DNA of 64,000 nt from Microvirga lenta (GTDB lineage Bacteria > Pseudomonadota > Alphaproteobacteria > Rhizobiales > Beijerinckiaceae), in NCBI RefSeq assembly GCF_020532555.1, contig NZ_JAJBBR010000005.1:310001-374000 (forward strand), read 5' to 3'. Positions 27,240-34,547 of this stretch are shown one piece after another. The stretch's first letter is position 1; the number at the start of each line of letters is the position of its first letter. The translations under genes were made by a program, and so were the position numbers. The notes under the pieces are model-generated. The model was not told where the DNA came from. It did not search any database and worked only from the letters and a program-made list of their open reading frames with translations.

Positions 27240-27692
27240 TCAATCGTCGACCCACCGATAGCGGGCGTCCGGCACCCGCTCCTCGTTCGCCGAGCCGTCC
27301 GTCAGTTCCGCGAGCCTGAACCCGCGTCGCTCGTAGAACCGGCGCGCCTGTCCGTTGGCCTGGAAGGTCCAGAGATCGAGCTGCCGACGGCCCTCCTTGG
27401 CCCGGACCAGAAGCGCGGAGCCGATGCCGCGGCCGTGCCGAGACGGCGACACGTAGAGGTGGTCGAGCCAGCCCTCTCTCACGGCCGCGAAGCCGGCCAG
27501 TTCCGCCTCGCTCTCCGCCAGCCACACCTCGGCGGCCGGAAAGACCCGGTTCCGGAAGAACGCCAGGTCCTCCTCGGGCGTATGCAGGTCCGGCAGATAG
27601 GGAAGGCTCGTCCTGCGCACGTGGCGGTGCAGCCTTGCGACGCTCTCCATGTCGGAGAGGCTTCCTCGGCGCAGCCGGACGTCCGGGGTCAC
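27240..27692 (-). CDS. GNAT-family N-acetyltransferase
   Basis: A 150-aa single-domain GNAT. The acetyl-CoA pyrophosphate loop is SPSRHGRGIGSALL near residue 83, preceded by the WLDHLYVSP strand. NGQARRFYERRGFRL is the conserved C-terminal region. The GTG start at 27692 overlaps the stop of the upstream histidine kinase by four bases (GTGA), so the two are translationally coupled. The substrate may be a small molecule or a protein. It lies between the kinase and the Pat-like gene, all read leftward. Confidence 0.85.
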   Translation of the reverse strand: MTPDVRLRRGSLSDMESVARLHRHVRRTSLPYLPDLHTPEEDLAFFRNRVFPAAEVWLAESEAELAGFAAVREGWLDHLYVSPSRHGRGIGSALLVRAKEGRRQLDLWTFQANGQARRFYERRGFRLAELTDGSANEERVPDARYRWVDD

Positions 27693-30397
27693 TCCGCCAG
27701 CACCCGCGTCGGCGGGAAGATGACCTCGACGAGGGTGCCCTCGTTGGGTTGGCTCGAAATCTGCAGCGAGCCGCGGTTCGCCTCGACCAGGGCCTTGGTG
27801 AGCGGCAGGCCCAGACCCGTGCCGCCGCGCTTGCGCGCCGTGGCGAGCTGACGGAACGGCTCCAGCGCGGCCTCCACCTCGGTCTCGCTCATGCCGATCC
27901 CCGTATCGCGCACCCGGAAGGCAACCTCGCCCCGGTCGGTCACCGCCGTCGAGACGATCACCTGCCCGCCCGCATCGGTGAACTTGATGGCGTTCGAGAC
28001 GAGGTTCAGCACGATCTGGCGCACGGAGCGCTCGTCGGCGACGACCGGCGGCAGCTTCGTGGCGAAGCTCGTGCGCATGACGATCCGGTCACGGGAAGCC
28101 TGGGGCTGGAGCAGGGTGAAGCAGGCGGAAACGAGATCGTTCAGGTTGACGCTCGTGAAGGACAGCTCCAGCCGCCCGGCCTCCACCTTCGCGAGATCGA
28201 GCAGGTCGTTGACCAGGCTGATGACGTGGGCGCCGGAGGCGTGGACGTCCTTCAGGTATTCCTTGTAGCGCTCGTTGCCGATGGGGCCGAAGCGCTCCTC
28301 CAGCATCACCTCGGCAAAGCCGATGATGGCGTTGAGCGGCGTGCGGATCTCGTGGCTGATCTTGGCCAGAAGGTCCGATTTCTGGGCGCTCGCCTCCTCC
28401 GCCGCGCGCTTGGCGTTGACGAGTTCGCCTTCCGCCTTCTTGAAGGCGGTGATGTCGCGCAGGACGGCGCAGAACTTGCGGTTCGGGCCTTCGCTCACGT
28501 GTCCCATCGTCATGAAGAGCGGGATCGTGCCGCCCTGGCGCACGCGCCCCAGAACCTCGCGCCCGTCGTTGAGCAGGCTCGCGACGCCGGGCGAGCGCAG
28601 CCCCTCGAGATAGTCGAGGGCGACGATGTGGCTTTCCGGCGAGAGCAGGACGGTGACGGCGTCCCCCACCACCTCGCGCTGATCGTAGCCGAAGAGCGCC
28701 TCGGCCGAGCGGTTGAGGGAGAGGATGCGGCCGGTCTCGTCGAGCACGATGACCCCGTCCGTTGCCGTGTCGAGGATCGATTCCAGCTCGTGCATGCGGC
28801 TTTCACGCTGCTGCAGGTCGAGCTCGACCAGGCGCAGGCGCTGGCCCGCATCGGCATCGGGAACCTTGCGGACGACCATGAGCTGCGCCGCCTCGCCGTT
28901 CCATTCCGCGGAGGAGAGACGCACGTCGACGGCAACGGTCTCGCCGTCCCGCTTCGACAGCGCCAGCGGAGCCTCGGGCTCCTCCTGCTCAAGAATATCG
29001 GGAGCACCGCGGAACAGACGCTCCAGACCTCCTGCCGCCACGATCTGCGCGGCATCCTCGTAGCCCGTCAGATCGAGCAGGAAGCGGTTGGCGAAAAGAA
29101 TGCGCTCTTCCCCGTGCACCAGGATCCCGATCGGCAGCCGGTCGAGCAGGCGGTCGCCTGGAACGGGAGGAGCGGACGACGGAGCCGGGGCCTCGACAGC
29201 AGCCTCTGCCGGCTCGTCCTTCTGGGAAGGCGCAGGAGGCGCGTCGTCCTCGAAGCGTGCGCCCAGGGCGCGAGCGATCTCCCGGAAGGCATTCCGCTCG
29301 GCATGGGACAGACTGGACTGGGCAAGGCTCGGCTGCTGCGAAACGGCGGGAGCCGCCTCTTCACCGGCGACCTCCGCCTGGGGCTCGGCCTCCGGCTTTC
29401 CGTTGGACAGCGCCTCGGCGACCCGGTCGCGCAGATGGGCGAACCAGCCTTCCTCCTCCTCGGCAGGCGCCTCGGCGACAGGTGCCTCCTGCGCCCCCTC
29501 TGACGCCTCGGGGGCGGACCGTTCGGGCTCGCGGGCCTGCTCCTCCCCGGCCTGTCCGGTCGGCAGGCTGCGTGCCGCCTCGCGAACGGAATCCATGCGC
29601 AGGAGACCAAAACCCCTGAACCCGACGAGTTCGCGCCCCTCCCCGAAGATCGGCATTCCGGCCCAGTCCACGGGAACCTGACCGGACGAATTGTCCATGG
29701 TCCACAGGATGGTGCGGCCGCTCCAGGTCTCGCGCCGGGCGAACAGGGACGCCACGATCCCGTCCGGATCCTCGACGACCGACCGGGAGACCTCGTCCCA
29801 GCTTCGGCCCACGATGTCTGCCGCCATCGGTCCTACGGCCTCGCCCAGCTGCGGCGAAACAAGGGTAAAGCGGGTCTGCGGATCGGCCTGCCACACGAAG
29901 CGGATCGTCCCCTGCGGCGTCGGCGGAGGAGCGGAGGGTTCCGCAGGCGCTTCGCTCCGAACCTCGGCACTCTCCGGAACCGCAGCCGGAATGTGCGGGC
30001 GGGGCGGCTCGACGCCTTTGGGAACGGGCCCGAGAATGAGGGTGACGAGAACGGGCTCGCCCGGCCCGGCCTCGGCGAGACGGCAGGCGCATTGGACCGG
30101 AAGCCAGGGACGGGCCGGGTCGAACCGCAGACGCTCCAGACGCGCACCCTCGCGGGGAGCAAGGCCGCCCGCAAGCGCCTTCAGGCGCTCCTTCGCCCGC
30201 ATATGGGGCAATATGTTGCCGGCCTCGTCGGCAAAGGCCCATCGCAGGCCCTCGGCGGCCCGGGATGCCCAGAGGAGCCTGTCCGCGGACGGATTCCACA
30301 CGAGCACGCCGGCTCCGGGCTCGGACAATTTCGTCAGAGCCGGGTCCGCGGCGAGCCGCGCGATCATCGCTTCATATTGGTTCTGAGCATCCGTCAT
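27689..30397 (-). CDS. PAS-domain sensor histidine kinase (PdhS/PleC/DivJ-type)
   Basis: A 902-aa protein without clear membrane helices. PAS-like regions occupy about 1-250. A low-complexity Ala/Pro/Glu linker runs from 255 to 410, and two further PAS domains lie at about 420-500 and 540-660 (second: TATDGVIVLDETGRILSLN). The HisKA domain has the phospho-acceptor in ISHEIRTPLNAIIGFAEVM near residue 680. The HATPase has LVSNAIKFTDAGG, DTGIGMSE and GGTGLGLPLT. The H-box and the following RFGPIGNERYKEYLKD resemble the PleC/DivJ/PdhS/CbrA kinases that control DivK and the cell cycle. No response regulator is adjacent. Confidence 0.85.
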   Translation of the reverse strand: MTDAQNQYEAMIARLAADPALTKLSEPGAGVLVWNPSADRLLWASRAAEGLRWAFADEAGNILPHMRAKERLKALAGGLAPREGARLERLRFDPARPWLPVQCACRLAEAGPGEPVLVTLILGPVPKGVEPPRPHIPAAVPESAEVRSEAPAEPSAPPPTPQGTIRFVWQADPQTRFTLVSPQLGEAVGPMAADIVGRSWDEVSRSVVEDPDGIVASLFARRETWSGRTILWTMDNSSGQVPVDWAGMPIFGEGRELVGFRGFGLLRMDSVREAARSLPTGQAGEEQAREPERSAPEASEGAQEAPVAEAPAEEEEGWFAHLRDRVAEALSNGKPEAEPQAEVAGEEAAPAVSQQPSLAQSSLSHAERNAFREIARALGARFEDDAPPAPSQKDEPAEAAVEAPAPSSAPPVPGDRLLDRLPIGILVHGEERILFANRFLLDLTGYEDAAQIVAAGGLERLFRGAPDILEQEEPEAPLALSKRDGETVAVDVRLSSAEWNGEAAQLMVVRKVPDADAGQRLRLVELDLQQRESRMHELESILDTATDGVIVLDETGRILSLNRSAEALFGYDQREVVGDAVTVLLSPESHIVALDYLEGLRSPGVASLLNDGREVLGRVRQGGTIPLFMTMGHVSEGPNRKFCAVLRDITAFKKAEGELVNAKRAAEEASAQKSDLLAKISHEIRTPLNAIIGFAEVMLEERFGPIGNERYKEYLKDVHASGAHVISLVNDLLDLAKVEAGRLELSFTSVNLNDLVSACFTLLQPQASRDRIVMRTSFATKLPPVVADERSVRQIVLNLVSNAIKFTDAGGQVIVSTAVTDRGEVAFRVRDTGIGMSETEVEAALEPFRQLATARKRGGTGLGLPLTKALVEANRGSLQISSQPNEGTLVEVIFPPTRVLAE

Positions 30398-30515
30398 GAA
30401 CGGTCTCGACCTAATCTTTCCTGCAGGGCACCCACTACACGGGTTCTAGACCAATATCGCCAAAGAGATTCCTCTGGCGGAACTCCTAAACGCTTTTACT
30501 TCGTGGTAACCTTAA

Positions 30516-30545
30516 TTGGTAGGCGTTGAGTTGGTAGGCCTTGAG
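30516..30545. repeat. 15-bp tandem duplication upstream of phasin gene
   Basis: TTGGTAGGCGTTGAG is followed immediately by TTGGTAGGCCTTGAG, with one mismatch. It lies just upstream of the regulatory direct repeat of the phasin promoter region. Confidence 0.7.
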
Positions 30546-30551
30546 TTGATT

Positions 30552-30584
30552 TTGCAGTGCACAATGTGATATTGCACTGCACAA
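30552..30584 (+). promoter_or_regulatory. Direct repeat TTGCAsTGCACAA, likely PhaR-type operator
   Basis: TTGCAGTGCACAA at 30552-30564 and TTGCACTGCACAA at 30572-30584 are spaced exactly 20 bp, about two helical turns. Both contain TGCA dyads like those bound by PhaR, which represses phasin genes until PHB granules form. The second copy ends 22 bases before the phasin start codon. Confidence 0.5.
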
Positions 30585-30605
30585 GACCCCAAACAGGAGT
30601 GATCA

Positions 30606-30986
30606 ATGGCGACGAACCAGACCCCGGGCTATGAAATTCCGGCCGAGATGCGCGACTTCGCGGAAAAGAGCGTCGAGCAGGCCCGCAAGGCGATCGACGG
30701 TTTCATGGGCGCGGCCCAGAAGACGGTAGACACGTTCGAAGGCTCGGCGAACACGGTTCAGAGCAGTGCCAAGGATGTCACCCGCAAGACCTTCTCCTAC
30801 GCGGAGCAGAACATCGCGGCCGCCTTCGACCTCGCCCAGAAGATGGTGCGTGCCAAGGACGTGCAGGAGGCCATGCAGTACCAGGCCGAGTACGTGCGCT
30901 CCCAGTTCGAGGCCATGCAGGCCCAGATGAAGGAGTTCGGCTCGATGGCGCAATCGACCATGAAGCAGCCCACCTCGAAGAAGTGA
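30606..30986 (+). CDS. Phasin family protein (first of two)
   Basis: A 126-aa all-helical, amphipathic protein of the phasin family, with EMRDFAEKSVEQARKAIDGF near the start and EAMQYQAEYVRSQFEAMQAQMKEF in the second half. Phasins coat polyhydroxyalkanoate granules. CAGGAG lies upstream of ATG 30606. A second phasin-like gene follows 34 bases later, and repeat elements upstream suggest PhaR-type control. PHA synthase genes are not in the window. Confidence 0.87.
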   Translation: MATNQTPGYEIPAEMRDFAEKSVEQARKAIDGFMGAAQKTVDTFEGSANTVQSSAKDVTRKTFSYAEQNIAAAFDLAQKMVRAKDVQEAMQYQAEYVRSQFEAMQAQMKEFGSMAQSTMKQPTSKK

Positions 30987-31020
30987 CGTCCGATCCGAAA
31001 CCTTCCTGAGGAGGCCCAGG

Positions 31021-31506
31021 ATGGCCGAAGTTAAGAAGGCGCGTACCAAAGAGACCAGGGCGAGCAGCAAGCGCGTTCAAAAGGCTGCCCCCACCCTCGC
31101 GGCGGATGTGATGGCCGAAGAGCCGGTGACTGCGGAGCTCCCTCTGCAGCCGGTCGCCCCGGCAATCGTGGAAACCCCGAAGCTGCAGCCCCTGCCGGGG
31201 CCGCGGCCCGATGCCCTGCGCCTGGTGATGAGCGAAGCGGTGAACGCCACGGCGCGCGGCGCCCTGGAAGTGCACGACAAGATCATCGATGCCCTGCAGG
31301 CGCAGAGCAACGCCGCCTTCGAGGTGTGGAAGACCTCCCTCGAGGCTCCTCATCTGTCGGAGGCGATCCGCGTTCAGACGAACGGGGCTCGCCGGGCCTA
31401 CGAGACCGCTTCCGCACAATGGAGCGACATCGCCGCGACCACGGCCAACTGGTTCCACAAGAGCCTGGAGCCCTTTCACGCGGCCCTGCATCGCCGGGAC
31501 CGCTGA
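31021..31506 (+). CDS. Phasin-like protein with basic N-terminal extension
   Basis: A 161-aa protein. Residues 1-25 are Lys/Arg-rich (MAEVKKARTKETRASSKRVQ), followed by a Pro/Ala linker to about 65. A helical phasin-like region then runs to the end (LRLVMSEAVNATARGALEVHD, ALQAQSNAAFEVWKT). The basic AAKK/TKE-like extension resembles that of DNA-binding phasins such as PhaF, so granule-nucleoid tethering is possible; this is inference. Probably co-transcribed with the upstream phasin. Confidence 0.7.
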   Translation: MAEVKKARTKETRASSKRVQKAAPTLAADVMAEEPVTAELPLQPVAPAIVETPKLQPLPGPRPDALRLVMSEAVNATARGALEVHDKIIDALQAQSNAAFEVWKTSLEAPHLSEAIRVQTNGARRAYETASAQWSDIAATTANWFHKSLEPFHAALHRRDR

Positions 31507-31549
31507 CGCCTGCCTACCGAAAGCAGGCATTCTGCGATAAGGCTTGGCC

Positions 31550-31993
31550 ATGACAGGCCAAGCCCCCTCCCCCGTTCCCGCCGTCATCGCCGTCGTCGTC
31601 CATGAGGGACAAACGCTCCTGGTGCGGCGCGCCAATCCGCCCGATGCCGGATTGTGGGGCTTTCCCGGCGGCCGGATCGAGTATGGCGAGACCGTCCACG
31701 CTGCGGCGTTGCGGGAACTCGAAGAGGAAACCTCCGTCAAGGGCGAGGTGCAGGGTGTCATCACCACCCTGGACATCCTGGACCGGTCGGACGACGGGTC
31801 CCTACGCCATCACTTCATTCTCATCGCCGTCCAGTGCCGGTGGCTTTCGGGCCTTCCGACCGCCGGCGACGACGCCCTGGAGGCTCGCTGGTTCCGCATT
31901 GCGGATCTTCACCCGGACAGGATCGACATGAGCGCGGATGTCGATGCGATCGCTCGCCGTGCGGAAAGCCTCGTCCAACCGGCGGCGTCCTGA
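31550..31993 (+). CDS. NUDIX hydrolase (ADP-ribose pyrophosphatase-like)
   Basis: A 147-aa NUDIX protein. ATG 31550 has AAGG 7 nt upstream and gives MTGQAPSPVPAVIAVVVH. The NUDIX box GRIEYGETVHAAALRELEEE is complete for the metal-binding glutamates, though the Gly usually found near its end is Ser (ETSV). Strands on both sides (LWGFPGGRIE, LEARWFRIADL) fit a minimal hydrolase. It follows the phasin genes in the same direction but is probably independent. Confidence 0.87.
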   Translation: MTGQAPSPVPAVIAVVVHEGQTLLVRRANPPDAGLWGFPGGRIEYGETVHAAALRELEEETSVKGEVQGVITTLDILDRSDDGSLRHHFILIAVQCRWLSGLPTAGDDALEARWFRIADLHPDRIDMSADVDAIARRAESLVQPAAS

Positions 31994-32307
31994 AGAGCGA
32001 CACGAAATCGGCACTTCTCGTCGATGAGGAGACGAAGGGGCCCGCCTCAGCGGCAGGCCCAAGTTTTCTCTGTCTCTTGCGTTGGTCTGGAGGCCAGCCG
32101 CTGACGATCATCTGCACATGCGGATGCGCTGGCCGTCAACCTCGCCGCCATGGGCGTGGTTGATGAAGCGTAAACTTCACAAAGCATCAATCATAATCCG
32201 GCGAAGCAATCGCAACGATATTGCATTATACTTCGAAGTGCCTTTTATGGTCCGTACAGGCACTTGACGCCTCAAGACATTGAGTCCTCAACCACGGAAG
32301 ACTAGTG
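31994..32307. other. Intergenic region upstream of the Omp25-like gene
   Basis: 314 bases without a credible gene. The last 120 bases are AT-rich (for example ATCATAATCC, CGATATTGCATTATAC) and probably hold the promoter of the outer-membrane protein gene. No other signal was seen. Confidence 0.5.
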
Positions 32308-33015
32308 ATGCGTACCTCTCGTTTCGGACTGCTTGCCGCAACCGCCGCTCTCGCCATGGCCGCGACGGCCGCTCAGGCCGCGGACCTGCCGTCCCGCTAC
32401 AGCCCCGCCCCCGCCTACAATGCCATGCCGGTCTTCACCTGGACCGGCTTCTATGTCGGCGCCAATGTCGGCTACGGCTGGAACACGGGCACCAGCCGCT
32501 ACTACGATCCCGCCTTCGGATATGTGGGCAGCGGAAGGAGCGGCGGCTTCGTGGGTGGCGGCCAGGCCGGCTACAATTACCAGCTCGGCATGTTCGTCCT
32601 CGGCGCCGAGACCGACATCCAGTATGCCGCGGTCGGCAACAAGGGCGCCTCTTACGGCACCGTCTATTACAGCGGCAACTCGGACGGCTTCTTCGGCACC
32701 ATCCGGGCCCGCATCGGCGTCGCCTTCGACCGCGCCCTGGTCTACGGAACCGGCGGCTTCGCTTACGGCGATGTCGGCGGGAATAGGGCTCACGACCCGG
32801 TGCTGGGTTATCACCGCGGCAACAGCACCAATGGCGGCTGGACCCTCGGTGGCGGCGTCGAATACGCCGTATCCAACAACATCTCGGCCAAGGTCGAAGG
32901 CCTGTACGTGAACCTCGATACGAAGAGCAACTACGCTTTGGGCGACCAGCACCACGACCGGCGCGACACGGAATTCGGCGTTCTTCGTGCAGGACTGAAC
33001 TACAAGTTCAACTGA
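32308..33015 (+). CDS. Outer-membrane beta-barrel protein (Omp25/Omp31-like)
   Basis: A 235-aa protein with a Sec signal peptide (MRTSRFGLLAATAALAMAATAAQA, then ADLPSRY). An eight-stranded barrel has the family features TWTGFYVGANVGYGWNTG near residue 45, GQAGYNYQLGMFVLGAETDIQY, and a C-terminal beta signal GVLRAGLNYKFN ending in Phe-Asn. ATG 32308 has GGAAG 7 nt upstream; an overlapping GTG at 32305 is discarded. Such proteins are abundant structural proteins of the outer membrane in Rhizobiales. It is monocistronic with its own terminator. Confidence 0.9.
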   Translation: MRTSRFGLLAATAALAMAATAAQAADLPSRYSPAPAYNAMPVFTWTGFYVGANVGYGWNTGTSRYYDPAFGYVGSGRSGGFVGGGQAGYNYQLGMFVLGAETDIQYAAVGNKGASYGTVYYSGNSDGFFGTIRARIGVAFDRALVYGTGGFAYGDVGGNRAHDPVLGYHRGNSTNGGWTLGGGVEYAVSNNISAKVEGLYVNLDTKSNYALGDQHHDRRDTEFGVLRAGLNYKFN

Positions 33016-33042
33016 TTAAACCGTCCGCTCGCATGTGCAGGG

Positions 33043-33070
33043 GCCCGGCGAAATGCCGGGCTCTTGTCTT
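33043..33070 (+). terminator. Terminator of the Omp25-like gene
   Basis: A 7-bp stem GCCCGGC / GCCGGGC with loop GAAAT is followed by TCTTGTCTTT. Confidence 0.75.
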
Positions 33071-33321
33071 TGCAACACCATTTCAGCTTGACCTTAAGGA
33101 AGTTTCAATATTTCAGCCATTCTAAGCCGATCTATATTTCAGCAAAAGCTACAATTTCACATCGCAAGATTTGTTCCTCGTTTGTTAGTCATCTAGCCTA
33201 TAAATTTATTCTGCAATTATACAGTCTTATGGGGAACCAAAGCCCTCCCTTAAGAATTTCTGCCTCACCGAGCCTGCCTGTAGCCGGCTCTCTGCAGTAA
33301 AAGTATATTTCGAGGGCTCCC
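33071..33321. other. AT-rich intergenic region before the Gly-rich protein gene
   Basis: About 250 bases, markedly AT-rich for this genome, with no supported gene. It presumably contains the promoter of the secreted Gly-rich protein. Short open frames here look like noise. Confidence 0.5.
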
Positions 33322-34221
33322 ATGAAGTATTCACACACTATTGCTGCTGCCATTCTTGCAGCTGCGTCCGCCCCTACTTTCGCCAACGCACAGGTTTACA
33401 GGCCGGGGCAGCAGTGCCAACCGGCAGTTGCCGATGCTCACCTCTACCACAACTGCCGAATTCGGATCGTTCGCGGCAACGAGGTTTGCCGCTGCGCTCT
33501 TCTTCCCCAGGCTCTCCGCAACTCGAACCGCGCGGCCGACCGCGCCGTAACGGGTTCGGTCAATTCGCCGGGTCAGGTTCCGGGCGCTCCGGTCTCCCCG
33601 GTGCCCGGCCGCGGGATTGCCCCCGGAACGCCCACTGCGGGCGGCGCCCTCGGCGGCGGCGCGATTGGCGGCGGCTCCGTTCGGGGTCCGACAGGCGGCA
33701 CCGTTTCCAACGGCTCCACCGGCGGACAGCCCTCGCGCAGCGCCGGAGGCGGTACGGTCGGAACCGGAACGGGCGGGACAGGATCGAACACCGACACGAC
33801 GGGCAGCATCGGCGGCGGGACGACCGGCGGCGGGACGACCGGCGGCGGCGGGACCGGCACGGGCAGCGACACCGGCACGGGCAGCGACACCGGCACGGGT
33901 AACGGCGGCACCGGCGGGACTGGCGGGACTGGCGGGACTGGCGGCGGAACCGGTGGCACGGGCGGCGGCACCGGCGGTGCGGGCAATCCCGGCAACGACA
34001 AGGGCGTCGGCAATGCCGGCGAGAGCCCGAACGGCGGCGACTTCGGCGGCGGCTCCCGCGGCCGCAGCGATGCGGGCGACCGTGGCGGCAACGGACGAGG
34101 CGGCGGCCAGGGCAACCAGGGCGGCGGCCAAGGCAATCCCGGCGGCAGCCAGGGCAACAACGGCTTCGGCAATGGCGGCGGCGATGGCAGCCCCAACGGC
34201 AAGGACGATACCAACCGCTGA
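33322..34221 (+). CDS. Secreted glycine-rich low-complexity protein
   Basis: A 299-aa protein with a signal peptide (MKYSHTIAAAILAAASAPTFANA) and a short N-terminal cysteine-containing region, residues 24-65: QCQPAVADAHLYHNC then NEVCRCALLPQ. About 230 residues of Gly/Thr/Ser/Asn-rich repeats follow. DNA repeats such as GGCACGGGCAGCGACACC and GGCGGGACT are nearly tandem, so length variation is likely. The first 65 residues look like a folded cap, the rest disordered. No catalytic motif. It could be a cell-surface or matrix protein. A terminator follows 26 bases after the stop. Confidence 0.7.
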   Translation: MKYSHTIAAAILAAASAPTFANAQVYRPGQQCQPAVADAHLYHNCRIRIVRGNEVCRCALLPQALRNSNRAADRAVTGSVNSPGQVPGAPVSPVPGRGIAPGTPTAGGALGGGAIGGGSVRGPTGGTVSNGSTGGQPSRSAGGGTVGTGTGGTGSNTDTTGSIGGGTTGGGTTGGGGTGTGSDTGTGSDTGTGNGGTGGTGGTGGTGGGTGGTGGGTGGAGNPGNDKGVGNAGESPNGGDFGGGSRGRSDAGDRGGNGRGGGQGNQGGGQGNPGGSQGNNGFGNGGGDGSPNGKDDTNR

Positions 34222-34247
34222 CGCTCCTTAGCCACCTGATCGACGAG

Positions 34248-34274
34248 CCCCCGGCTGCTCCAGCCGGGGGTTTT
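34248..34274 (+). terminator. Terminator of the Gly-rich protein gene
   Basis: A 10-bp perfect stem CCCCCGGCTG / CAGCCGGGGG with a 3-nt CTC loop is followed by TTTT. Confidence 0.9.
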
Positions 34275-34547
34275 CACATGGAAGAGGCGGCCGCCGCGGC
34301 CTCGTCGAAGGCACCCGATGAGCTACAGTTACAAGCCGGCCTCACCTCCGAAGAAAACCGTCGCGACCTATTAGCCATTTCCCGCGGTCTTCATTGAATG
34401 GTGACGAGATTTCTTTAAAAGAACGCCTGCATTGACCAAGCGATGAACTCCATGTTCCTCTGGGGCATAGTCGTTTAAAGCAGAGATATATATTACATAT
34501 TCGAATGGATTGATGATCCACACCATCGGACATCGTTCGGGCGAAAT
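34275..34547. other. AT-rich leader region of the GGDEF-EAL gene
   Basis: About 270 bases without a supported gene; the second half is AT-rich. It probably carries the promoter of the downstream signalling gene. Confidence 0.45.

Noticed and set aside
33700..34000. CRISPR-like or satellite repeats in the Gly-rich gene
   Set aside because: The repeats are in frame, short, degenerate and encode Gly/Thr/Ser low complexity; there are no spacers.
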